Part shown: one piece after another, positions 17,861-25,869 of the stretch | Layout of the letters: each line of letters starts with the position of its first letter | Position numbering within the stretch: position 1 is the first letter of the stretch | Assembly (NCBI RefSeq): GCF_900199725.1 | Contig: NZ_LT904904.1 | Coordinates: 1,195,377 to 1,259,376, forward strand | Origin: Cytobacillus massiliigabonensis | GTDB taxonomy: Bacteria; Bacillota; Bacilli; Bacillales; Cytobacillaceae | DNA length: 64,000 bases | Direction: 5' to 3' | Notes under the pieces: model-generated | Database searches by the model: none | Told to the model about the DNA's origin: nothing | Seen by the model: only the letters and a program-made list of their open reading frames with translations | Translations under genes and position numbers: made by a program

Positions 17861-19549
17861 GTGGAATGGATTATTGGCGTTATCGTCATTCTTATCGGTT
17901 TATTTTTAACAGGATTTATATTAAAGAAGAAATACTTTAAAGAAATTGATCGGCTTGAAGCATGGAAGATGGATATTGTGAATCGCCCTGTTCTTGATGA
18001 AATGTCAAAGGTAAAGCAATTGAATATGACAGGTCAAACAGAGGAGTTATTTGAGCGCTGGCGAACAGAGTGGGATGATATTGTTACGTCACAATTGCCA
18101 AATGTAGAAGAGTATTTATTTGATGCCGAAGAATATATCGATAAGTATCGTTTTAATAAAGCAAAGCAAGTACAGAGAGAAATTGATAATTACTTAACAG
18201 AAATTGAAGAGAATATAAAGAAATTATTGAATGAATTAAATGATCTAGTAGGCAGTGAGGAGAAAAACAGAACGGAAATCGAAGAACTAAAAGACATTTA
18301 CCGTGAGAATAAGAAAACACTGCTTGCCCACCGCCATACATATGGAAAAGCAGCAGATCTAATTGAAAAGCAGCTAGATGATTCATTTGCGAAGTTTCAA
18401 GACTTTAATGAGAAAACGGAGAGCGGAGACTATTTAGAAGCAAGAGAAATTGTTTTAACCATCAAATCTGAATTAGATCATGTGAATGAGAAAATGGAAG
18501 TCATACCAGCTTTTATGGTTGAGTGCTTTTCGAAAATCCCCGCACAATTAAAAGAATTAAAAGATGGATATAAAGACATGCTTGATCAAGGGTTTATTCT
18601 TGATCATATTCAGTTAGAGAAAGAAACAGAGAGGTTAGAAGAAGCCATTAAGGGGTATGCGATACTTATTGAACAGACAGAAATTACTGATGTTCAAAAA
18701 GGAATCAGTGAAGTAAAAGATAGCATTGATTTATTATACGATCTTCTTGAAGAAGAAGTACATTCAAGGCATTTTATTGATAAGCAGGATGAAGCAACTA
18801 GAAATATGCTATTTACAAACAGAGAAATTAACAAACAGTTGAAGACTGAGCTTGAAATCGTTCGTCAAAGCTACCATATTTCGGATAAGGATATTGAAGT
18901 TCAATCGCAGCTCGAAAAAAAGTTAACTCAGCTTTTCAAAAGGTTCGAAGTGCTTGAACATAAAATTGTAAGTCAAACTGCTGCTCATTCAATTCTTAAA
19001 GCAGAACTTGATGAAATTAGGATCCAGCTTGAAGAAGTTGAGGATGAACATGCATCATTTGCTGAAAAGCTCCAGGCGCTTAGAAAAGATGAGATGAGTG
19101 CCCGTGAAAAAGTAAAGGAACTCAAAAAGAAAATTGCGGAAACGGTTAGACTTGTTTCAAAAAGCAATGTACCAGGCTTGCCGCAGGACTATAAATATTT
19201 AGTGCAGGATGCAAAGGAAAGTATCGAAAATGTAATGGCAAAGCTTGAGGAGCAGCCGTTAAATATCCAAACGATCCAGCAATATTTAGAAGTAGCTGTT
19301 TTAACCGTTGAAAAAGTAGTTAATATAACAGATGAAATGATTGAAACCATCGTACTGGTAGAAAAAGTCATTCAATATGGGAATAGATATCGAAGCAGAT
19401 ACCCTTCTGTTGAAAAAGGATTACTTGAAGCGGAAAGCTCATTTAGGGGATTTGATTACAGAACAGCCTTAGAGCAGGCAGCAACTACAATAGAAGAAAT
19501 TGATCCTGGTGCAATAAAAAGGATCGAAGAATTAATAAGCCAACAGTAA
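17861..19549 (+). CDS. ezrA: Septation ring regulator EzrA
   Basis: EzrA is a membrane-anchored inhibitor of FtsZ ring assembly that also helps position PBP1 at division sites. The protein starts MEWIIGVIVILIGLF, one membrane helix (2-22) with no signal cleavage, then about 535 residues of Lys/Glu-rich coiled coil in spectrin-like repeats. The conserved NMTGQTEELFERWR lies near 50-65. Start is GTG, with AGGGGG 9 bases upstream; 562 residues is the family length. A strong terminator follows. Confidence 0.96.
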   Translation: MEWIIGVIVILIGLFLTGFILKKKYFKEIDRLEAWKMDIVNRPVLDEMSKVKQLNMTGQTEELFERWRTEWDDIVTSQLPNVEEYLFDAEEYIDKYRFNKAKQVQREIDNYLTEIEENIKKLLNELNDLVGSEEKNRTEIEELKDIYRENKKTLLAHRHTYGKAADLIEKQLDDSFAKFQDFNEKTESGDYLEAREIVLTIKSELDHVNEKMEVIPAFMVECFSKIPAQLKELKDGYKDMLDQGFILDHIQLEKETERLEEAIKGYAILIEQTEITDVQKGISEVKDSIDLLYDLLEEEVHSRHFIDKQDEATRNMLFTNREINKQLKTELEIVRQSYHISDKDIEVQSQLEKKLTQLFKRFEVLEHKIVSQTAAHSILKAELDEIRIQLEEVEDEHASFAEKLQALRKDEMSAREKVKELKKKIAETVRLVSKSNVPGLPQDYKYLVQDAKESIENVMAKLEEQPLNIQTIQQYLEVAVLTVEKVVNITDEMIETIVLVEKVIQYGNRYRSRYPSVEKGLLEAESSFRGFDYRTALEQAATTIEEIDPGAIKRIEELISQQ

Positions 19550-19550
19550 G

Positions 19551-19583
19551 AAAAAGGTCCGCCATATTGTGCGGACCTTTTTC
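19551..19583 (+). terminator. ezrA terminator
   Basis: AAAAAGGTCCGC pairs with GCGGACCTTTTT. Confidence 0.88.
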
Positions 19584-19602
19584 TGTATATTTTACTTCAT
19601 TT

Positions 19603-19641
19603 AAAAAAGGAATTGGCTAAATACCAATTCCTTTCATTTCA
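19603..19641 (-). terminator. Terminator of first BrnQ gene
   Basis: AAAGGAATTGG pairs with CCAATTCCTTT, with T-rich sequence on the minus-strand side. Confidence 0.75.
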
Positions 19642-19648
19642 TTTACTC

Positions 19649-20989
19649 TTAGTTACTTGTCGGTACAGTTTTCTTTGATTCTCCAGCAGCTAGAGCGATA
19701 CAATAGCCGACGATTGCACCAACGATCGCTGGAACTAACCAGCCGATGCCTTGGCTAAAGAATGGAAGGACACTAAGTATGTCTGTAATAGCTGAGACAT
19801 TTAAACCAGCGGCATTTAAACCATCTACTAGACCAATTAGTCCTGTTGGAATTAATGCACAAATATAAACTAGTGAATAACCTTTAAAGAAATTATGAAC
19901 AAATGACAATAAGATTAAAACAATCGCTAATGGATAGATAAATACTAATACTGGGACTGAAATGCTGATTAGCTGAGTCAATCCAACATTGGCAATAATT
20001 GCACTAAATAGTGAGAAAATAAGAACGAATGTCTTATAAGAAACCTTTGGCATTAGCTTATTAAAATATTGTGAACATGATGAGATTAAACCGATCGCAG
20101 TTGTTAAACAAGCGAATAGAATAGCTAGTCCAAGTACAACCGCTCCGAATGAACCGAATAAGTGGTTCGCAGCAGCTGAAAGAAGTGAACCTCCATTTTC
20201 ATGGATACCAATAGCGTCTGGACTTGTAGAACCGATATAAGCTAAAGATAAATAAACAAGTGCAAGACCTACTACTGCAACAAGTGCAGCTTGTATACAA
20301 AGCTTTGTGATTGACTTTTTGCTTGTTACACCTAATCCTTTAATCGAAGCAATAACCATTCCGCCAAATACAAGAGAAGCGATAGCATCCATTGTTAAAT
20401 ACCCTTCAATAAACCCTTTGAAAAATGGACCTTCCGCATATGGACCAACTGGTGCTTTAGCCTCTCCAAGTGGCGTAATAAAGCTTTTAATAACGAATAG
20501 AGCAAGAACTGCTAATAATGCAGGTGTTAATAGCTTCCCAATGGTATCAACAAGTTTTGTTGGATTCATAGATAGCCAAGCACAGATAACAAAATATACT
20601 ACAGAAAAAATTAAAAGTCCTAATCCATTTGGTGACGAACCTTCAGGTAAGAATGGAAGTACACCGATCTCGAAAGCTACTGTTCCGGTACGCGGGATAG
20701 CAAAAAGCGGACCAATTACTAGATATAAGACGACAGTAAAGATAACTGCATAAACCGGATGTACTCTATTTGCTAATGTTTCTAAATCCCCCACTTTTGC
20801 TATTGCGATTACTCCCAGCAATGGCAAACCTACACCAGTGATTAGGAATCCAAAGATGGCGGTCCAGACGCTTGTTCCGGCATCTTGTCCTAGAAATGGA
20901 GGGAAAATCATGTTCCCTGCACCGAAAAACATTGCGAATAACATAAGTCCAATTGCTAAAATTTGTTTTCCTGATAAATTTGTATTCAT
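19649..20989 (-). CDS. braB: Branched-chain amino acid:cation symporter (BraB/BrnQ), copy 1
   Basis: This integral membrane carrier imports Leu, Ile and Val with Na+ or H+. The 446 residues form about 12 hydrophobic helices. The family N-terminus FFGAGNMIFPPFLGQDAG (20-37) and MNPTKLVDTIGK are present. It is about three-quarters identical by eye to the next gene (21301-22638), so they are recent tandem duplicates. AGGAGG precedes ATG. A CodY-like box 27 bases further upstream fits amino acid-responsive repression. Position between ezrA and the cysteine desulfurase matches B. subtilis braB. Confidence 0.93.
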   Translation of the reverse strand: MNTNLSGKQILAIGLMLFAMFFGAGNMIFPPFLGQDAGTSVWTAIFGFLITGVGLPLLGVIAIAKVGDLETLANRVHPVYAVIFTVVLYLVIGPLFAIPRTGTVAFEIGVLPFLPEGSSPNGLGLLIFSVVYFVICAWLSMNPTKLVDTIGKLLTPALLAVLALFVIKSFITPLGEAKAPVGPYAEGPFFKGFIEGYLTMDAIASLVFGGMVIASIKGLGVTSKKSITKLCIQAALVAVVGLALVYLSLAYIGSTSPDAIGIHENGGSLLSAAANHLFGSFGAVVLGLAILFACLTTAIGLISSCSQYFNKLMPKVSYKTFVLIFSLFSAIIANVGLTQLISISVPVLVFIYPLAIVLILLSFVHNFFKGYSLVYICALIPTGLIGLVDGLNAAGLNVSAITDILSVLPFFSQGIGWLVPAIVGAIVGYCIALAAGESKKTVPTSN

Positions 20990-21015
20990 TATTAGTCCTC
21001 CTGTTGCATTTACGA

Positions 21016-21030
21016 AATTTTATGAAAATT
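21016..21030. promoter_or_regulatory. CodY box upstream of BrnQ copy 1
   Basis: AATTTTATGAAAATT matches 14 of 15 bases of the CodY consensus AATTTTCWGAAAATT. CodY responds to branched-chain amino acids and GTP, which suits a BrnQ gene. Confidence 0.7.
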
Positions 21031-21069
21031 TTGACCAAAATAATAAAAGAATTATTCTTAATTATAATA

Positions 21070-21105
21070 TTAAGGAAATATTTCGCTAGATAGATTTACA
21101 TTCAT
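21070..21105 (-). pseudogene. Vestigial BrnQ start or 11-codon leader ORF
   Basis: On the minus strand TAGGAGGATGAGAGA precedes an ATG that opens MNVNLSSEIFP and then stops. The intact neighbours start MNTNLSGKQIL and MNSNLSTKQIM. A CodY-like box (21135-21149) lies upstream at the same relative place as the one before copy 1. The simplest reading is the remnant of a third BrnQ gene; a leader peptide is the alternative. Confidence 0.5.
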
Positions 21106-21134
21106 TCTCTCATCCTCCTAGTTTATAATGACGA

Positions 21135-21149
21135 AATTTTATGACAATT
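21135..21149. promoter_or_regulatory. Second CodY-like box, upstream of the vestigial BrnQ start
   Basis: AATTTTATGACAATT matches 13 of 15 bases of the CodY consensus. Together with the flanking GACGAAATTTTATGA it repeats the block before copy 1 (TACGAAATTTTATGA). Confidence 0.55.
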
Positions 21150-21251
21150 TACTTTAAAAATTATTTAAGAATACTAAATTTACTATGATTATATATTAAG
21201 GTGAAGATTCTGTAAATTATAATTATAAAAAAAATAACTTCCTATTTTTTG

Positions 21252-21287
21252 AAACAGGGGCAATTTTACGAATTACCCCTGTTTTTT
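21252..21287 (-). terminator. Terminator of second BrnQ gene
   Basis: AACAGGGG pairs with CCCCTGTT, extended by AATT-type pairs. The minus strand has a T-rich tail. Confidence 0.75.
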
Positions 21288-21300
21288 AAAGTGATCAAAA

Positions 21301-22638
21301 TTAGTTAGTTTGTACTGTCTTTTTAGATTCACCCGTAGCTAATGCGATAAAATAGCCAACTAAAGCTCCTGCAATAGCCGGTACAATCCAGCCAATTCCT
21401 TGATCAAATAGCGGAAGGAAGCTTAGTGAATCTGTTAAAGCAGAAACATTTAATCCAGCAGTTTTTAAACCGTCAATAAGGCTAATAATACCTGTTGGAA
21501 TCAATGCAACAATATAAACTAATGAATAACCTTTAAAGAAATTATGGAAAAATGATAAAACAATTAAAACAATCGCTAGTGGATAAATAATAACCAATAC
21601 TGGAACTGAAAAAGCAATAAGCTGTGTTAAGCCGATATTAGCAATAATCATACTAAAGATTGAGAAAATTAAAACGATAGTTTTGTAAGAATAACGCGGC
21701 ATAAGCTTATTGAAATAAGTTGCACATGCTGAAACGAGACCGATTGATGTTGTTAAACAAGCAAATACAATTGCTAGTGCAAGAATGATTGAACCGAATG
21801 ATCCAAATAAATGGTCAGCTGCTTTTGAAAGAAGTGCTCCGCCATTTTCTTGAATTCCTATAGCATCTGGTGCAGTTGAACCAATATATGCCAGTGATAG
21901 ATAAACAAGAGCAAGGCCAGCTGCGGCAATTAAACCAGCTTGTACACAAATCTTTGTAATTGATTTCTTATTTGAAACCCCTAAACCTTGAATAGAACTA
22001 ATGACAATAATACCGAATACTAGTGCAGCAATCGTATCCATTGTTAAATATCCTTCAACAAATCCTTTAAAGAAAGGACCATCAACATAAGGACCTATTG
22101 GAGTTTGTGGATCACCTAATGGAGTAATAAGAGCCTTAATAACAATTACTGTTAAAATAATTAAAAGCGCTGGCGTTAATATTTTCCCAATCGTATCAAC
22201 TAATTTTGTTGGATTCATTGCAAGCCATGCTGTAATAGCAAAGAATACAACTGAGAATATAGCAAGAGGCAGCGGACTATTAACAGCGCTTTCAGATAAA
22301 AACGGAATCACTCCGATTTCATATGAAACGGTTCCTGTACGTGGAATAGCAAACAGCGGTCCAATCACTAAATACATGACAACTGTAAAAATCACTCCAT
22401 ATACTGGATGAACGCGGCTTGCCATTGTTTGCACATCGCCCACTCTTGCAATCGCGATGATAGCTAATAGCGGCAGCCCAACACCAGTGATTAAAAATCC
22501 AATAATTGCAGTCCACACATTTGTACCTGCGTCTTGTCCTAGAAATGGAGGGAAAATCATATTTCCAGCCCCGAAAAATAGTGCAAATAACATAAGCCCA
22601 ACGGCCATGATTTGCTTTGTTGATAAATTTGAATTCAT
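21301..22638 (-). CDS. Branched-chain amino acid:cation symporter (BraB/BrnQ), copy 2
   Basis: This second BrnQ-family carrier has 445 residues and about 12 membrane helices, with the same signatures (FFGAGNMIFPPFLGQDAG, MNPTKLVDTIGK). Differences from copy 1 concentrate in the loop near residue 115 (LSESAVNSPLP against LPEGSSPNGLG) and in scattered hydrophobic exchanges, so substrate preference may differ between Leu, Ile and Val. AGGGGGA precedes the ATG. Upstream there is only a weak CodY-like match (22666-22680, three mismatches). The gene ends in its own terminator, so the two copies are probably transcribed separately. Confidence 0.93.
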   Translation of the reverse strand: MNSNLSTKQIMAVGLMLFALFFGAGNMIFPPFLGQDAGTNVWTAIIGFLITGVGLPLLAIIAIARVGDVQTMASRVHPVYGVIFTVVMYLVIGPLFAIPRTGTVSYEIGVIPFLSESAVNSPLPLAIFSVVFFAITAWLAMNPTKLVDTIGKILTPALLIILTVIVIKALITPLGDPQTPIGPYVDGPFFKGFVEGYLTMDTIAALVFGIIVISSIQGLGVSNKKSITKICVQAGLIAAAGLALVYLSLAYIGSTAPDAIGIQENGGALLSKAADHLFGSFGSIILALAIVFACLTTSIGLVSACATYFNKLMPRYSYKTIVLIFSIFSMIIANIGLTQLIAFSVPVLVIIYPLAIVLIVLSFFHNFFKGYSLVYIVALIPTGIISLIDGLKTAGLNVSALTDSLSFLPLFDQGIGWIVPAIAGALVGYFIALATGESKKTVQTN

Positions 22639-22995
22639 ACTTCATCCCCCTGAATCAGTACCCTAAATATTTTGAACATTTTACATAGTAACATAGTTGT
22701 TAAAATAATTGTCGAATATTATCAAAGTCTTAATTTTAAATATATTGAGATAATAAAACCTGGGCAATTTTTCTTATTTATTCTAGTATAATTATTCCCA
22801 GAAATAAAGGATTTTATTGAACTATTATTAAATATGAATTCCCTTTTAAATGCTTTAAATGGATAAAATTAAATAATAAAAACAACATTTCTCAAATCAA
22901 TTATTCAGAGGCTGACAAATTTTGAAATTTAATTACTGAAACATTTATGGTATGATTTAAAGTTGGCAATACGTTTTGAATGGAAGGAGAAGACA
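22639..22995. other. Divergent intergenic region, BrnQ copy 2 / cysteine desulfurase
   Basis: This A/T-rich gap has no convincing gene. On the plus strand TGGTATGAT (22948-22956) is an extended -10 about 40 bases before the desulfurase ATG. I see no terminator or strong operator. Confidence 0.5.
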
Positions 22996-24138
22996 ATGAT
23001 CTACTTAGATAACAGTGCAACAACGAAACCTTATAGAGAAGTATTGGAGTCATTTAACAAAGTATCAACAGCATATTTCGGTAACCCGTCCTCCTTACAT
23101 GGTCTTGGAGGAGATGCAGAAAAGCTCCTTTCGCAGGCAAGGGAACAAATCGCCAAGCTTTTAAAGGTTCAAGCAAATGAAATCTTCTTCACTTCAGGCG
23201 GGACAGAAAGTAATAATATAGCCATTAAAGGAACAGCCCTCATGCACAGAGGGAGAGGACGCCATATTATAACGACAGAAATCGAACATCCTTCGGTGAA
23301 AGAATCAATGGAACAGCTTAAAGCACTTGGATTTCGAATTACTTATATTCCAGTAGATAGGAATGGGACAGTAAGTGTAACTGAAATTGAAAAGGCCATT
23401 TCAGAAGATACAATTTTAGTCTCTGTTATGCATGTGAATAATGAAACAGGGTCCATTCAGCCAATCAAAGAGATTGGTCAACTTATAAAGCAGCATTCAA
23501 AAGTCTTATTTCATGTCGATTATGTCCAAGGAATTGGAAAAGTGCCTCTTCATATCCATGATTGTCAAATTGATTTATGTACATTTTCCGGTCATAAATT
23601 CCATGGATTAAAGGGAACGGGCGCACTTTTTATTCGTCAGGGAGTAAAGATTTCTCCATTGTTTTCTGGCGGAGGACAAGAGTGGCAGCAAAGAAGCGGA
23701 ACGGAAAATGTTGCCGGGATTGTTGCAATGGCAAAAGCATTAAGATTAACATTGCAAAGACAGGAAAACAATGTTGCAGAAATGGAGAAAATAAGAGATT
23801 GTATTCGAATAAATTTGGAAAAAATAGACGGGATTAAAATCCATACACCAGTCCTCCATTGTGCACCGCATATCATAAATTTCTCTATTCATGGATTTAA
23901 AGCGGAAGTGTTCGTTCATGCACTTGAGGAAAAGGGAATTTATGTATCAACGACCAGTGCATGTTCCTCTAAGATAAAAAAGGCTAGCAGTACACTTCTT
24001 GCAATGGGGGTTCCAGAAGAAGAAGCGCTTAGCTCCATTCGAGTGAGTCTATCCTATGAGAATACAATGGAAGAAGCAATCCAATTTATTGAATCTGTAA
24101 AAGAAGCTGTAAATAGGCTAAGAAAGGTTATGAATTAA
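22996..24138 (+). CDS. Cysteine desulfurase (IscS/NifZ type) for tRNA thiolation
   Basis: This PLP enzyme takes sulfur from cysteine as a persulfide. It begins MIYLDNSATTKPY; the PLP lysine is in FSGHKFHGLKG and the catalytic cysteine in STTSACSSK. The 380 residues match B. subtilis NifZ (YtvP-region desulfurase). AAGGAG lies 6 bases before the ATG at 22996. The stop is one base before the thiI start, and in B. subtilis NifZ hands sulfur to ThiI for 4-thiouridine at tRNA position 8. It therefore likely serves tRNA modification rather than bulk Fe-S assembly. Confidence 0.92.
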   Translation: MIYLDNSATTKPYREVLESFNKVSTAYFGNPSSLHGLGGDAEKLLSQAREQIAKLLKVQANEIFFTSGGTESNNIAIKGTALMHRGRGRHIITTEIEHPSVKESMEQLKALGFRITYIPVDRNGTVSVTEIEKAISEDTILVSVMHVNNETGSIQPIKEIGQLIKQHSKVLFHVDYVQGIGKVPLHIHDCQIDLCTFSGHKFHGLKGTGALFIRQGVKISPLFSGGGQEWQQRSGTENVAGIVAMAKALRLTLQRQENNVAEMEKIRDCIRINLEKIDGIKIHTPVLHCAPHIINFSIHGFKAEVFVHALEEKGIYVSTTSACSSKIKKASSTLLAMGVPEEEALSSIRVSLSYENTMEEAIQFIESVKEAVNRLRKVMN

Positions 24139-24139
24139 T

Positions 24140-25345
24140 ATGAATTATGATCGCATTCTTATTCGTTATGGAGAACTTTCGACAAAAGGAAAAAATCGAA
24201 AAGTATTTATCCATAAATTAAAGCGTAATATTAAACGGGTTTTGCGGAACTTTGAAAAGATTAACATTGAAGCGGACAGGGAGCGAATGTTTATTCTTTT
24301 AAATGGAGAAAACGGTCTTGAAATTATTGAGCTGCTGAAGAACGTCTTCGGCATTCAGTCCTTTAGCCCAGCAATTAAAACGGATAGAGAACTTGAAAAT
24401 ATGAAAAATGCTGCTCTTGATTTGTTTAAAAAGATCCATCAGGCTGGGGAAACATTCAAAATTACGACAAAAAGGTCAGATAAATCCTATTATTTAGATA
24501 CGAATGAAATCAATCAAATATTTGGTGCCCATTTGTTGATAAATATCCCTGAGCTAAAGGTAGATGTGAAAAAGCCTGATATCAATCTTCAAATTGAAAT
24601 TAGAGAAAAAGCAGTTTACTTTTCATGTGAAAATATTCTAGGTGCCGGCGGACTTCCGGTTGGCTCAAGCGGAAAAGGGATGCTCATGTTATCCGGAGGC
24701 ATCGATAGTCCAGTTGCTGGATTTCTTTCAATGAAAAGAGGGGTTGAGATTGAAGCTGTCCATTTTTATAGCCCTCCTTTTACAAGTGAACGCTCCAAAC
24801 AGAAAGTAATCGACCTAACTGAAAAGCTGGCAAATATAGGCGGGTCAGTAAAACTTCATATTGTTCCTTTTACTGAAATTCAACAGCTCATCGCAAAGCA
24901 GGTGCCAGAGAATTATTCAATGACGACGACAAGAAGGTTAATGCTTCGTATTACGGATGAGATTAGAATTAAAAATGATGGATTAGCAATTATTACTGGT
25001 GAAAGCCTTGGACAAGTTGCCAGCCAAACACTTGAAAGCATGTATGCAATCAATGACATAACAAATACCCCTATCTTAAGGCCGCTGATTACAATGGATA
25101 AATCTGAAATCATTGATATTTCAAGAGCCATTGATACATTTGAGATTTCTAATCGGCCATATGAGGATTGCTGTACGGTATTTGTTCCGAGCTCACCAAA
25201 AACGAAACCAAAAAAAGAAAAGGTTCAATACTTTGAGAGTTATATTGAGTTTGAACCGCTCATTAGTAAAGCGGTTGAAAATACAGAAACAATAGTAATT
25301 ACTCCAAAAGCTGCTGAGCAAGACGAATTTGGGGATTTATTTTAA
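24140..25345 (+). CDS. thiI: tRNA 4-thiouridine synthase ThiI
   Basis: ThiI adenylates U8 of tRNA and replaces its oxygen with sulfur. The 401 residues hold an N-terminal ferredoxin-like and THUMP region (about 60-165) and a PP-loop ATPase domain with LSGGIDSPVAGF near 190. The C-terminal rhodanese domain of E. coli ThiI is absent, as is usual in Bacillus, where the adjacent dedicated desulfurase supplies sulfur. It is translationally coupled to the preceding gene. Confidence 0.95.
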   Translation: MNYDRILIRYGELSTKGKNRKVFIHKLKRNIKRVLRNFEKINIEADRERMFILLNGENGLEIIELLKNVFGIQSFSPAIKTDRELENMKNAALDLFKKIHQAGETFKITTKRSDKSYYLDTNEINQIFGAHLLINIPELKVDVKKPDINLQIEIREKAVYFSCENILGAGGLPVGSSGKGMLMLSGGIDSPVAGFLSMKRGVEIEAVHFYSPPFTSERSKQKVIDLTEKLANIGGSVKLHIVPFTEIQQLIAKQVPENYSMTTTRRLMLRITDEIRIKNDGLAIITGESLGQVASQTLESMYAINDITNTPILRPLITMDKSEIIDISRAIDTFEISNRPYEDCCTVFVPSSPKTKPKKEKVQYFESYIEFEPLISKAVENTETIVITPKAAEQDEFGDLF

Positions 25346-25389
25346 CTGGCTCGCTCTGGTTCTTCAAGCATTAATTACCAGTAAATATT

Positions 25390-25420
25390 TGAATATGGCC
25401 ATGTGATTTTACACATTCTA
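25390..25420 (+). promoter_or_regulatory. SigG-type promoter of sspA
   Basis: TGAATA (25390-25395), an 18-base spacer and CATTCTA (25414-25420) fit the SigG consensus TGAATA/CATACTA with one mismatch. It predicts forespore-specific expression, as for other alpha/beta SASP genes. Confidence 0.7.
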
Positions 25421-25444
25421 TACTCACAAGGAGGTGAACATCAC

Positions 25445-25651
25445 ATGGCAAACAACAACAGTAACTCAAATCAACTTTTAGTACCAGGCGTACAACAAGC
25501 TTTAGACCAAATGAAATACGAAATTGCTTCTGAGTTCGGTGTTAACTTAGGTGCAGATACCACTTCTCGTGCTAACGGTTCAGTAGGTGGAGAAATTACA
25601 AAGCGTTTAGTTCAAACTGCTCAACAGCAATTGGCTGGTTTTGGACGATAA
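25445..25651 (+). CDS. sspA: Small acid-soluble spore protein, alpha/beta type
   Basis: Alpha/beta SASPs coat forespore DNA and protect it against UV and heat; they are degraded at germination. The 68 residues contain the hallmark segments [20 protein letters not shown] (with the GPR protease site in YEIASEFGV) and [21 protein letters not shown] lies before the ATG at 25445; the earlier in-frame ATG has no ribosome site. A SigG-like promoter precedes it. The assignment as SspA among paralogues rests on position after thiI. Confidence 0.95.
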   Translation: MANNNSNSNQLLVPGVQQALDQMKYEIASEFGVNLGADTTSRANGSVGGEITKRLVQTAQQQLAGFGR

Positions 25652-25671
25652 TAAAAAAATAAATAATATGG

Positions 25672-25704
25672 CTACAAGGGGCAGGATTATTTCCTGCTCC
25701 TTAT
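25672..25704 (+). terminator. sspA terminator
   Basis: GGGGCAGGA pairs with TTCCTGCTCC around TTAT, followed by TTATTTAT. Confidence 0.75.
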
Positions 25705-25710
25705 TTATGT

Positions 25711-25757
25711 TGTCTAGCTTCATCATCTACCCCCGACAAGCATAAGGAGAGCATTTC
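25711..25757. repeat. Rearranged fragment of the dispersed hairpin repeat
   Basis: TGTCTAGCTT matches the start of the repeat at 47328, and CCCCGACAAGCATAAG is the reverse complement of the 3' half (compare CTTGTGCTTGTCGGGG near 55297). The central part is missing. Confidence 0.45.
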
Positions 25758-25869
25758 TATGTTATGTAAAAATAAACAATTTAAAATTTTTTAATAATTT
25801 AGTATAATAATTTTAATGAAAAACATCTTTGTAAAGACATCCGTTCGACTACTTTTAGGGGGAGATATG

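Noticed and set aside
22666..22680. CodY-like box before the second BrnQ gene
   Set aside because: AATATTTTGAACATT has three mismatches to the 15-base consensus, too weak in such A/T-rich DNA.
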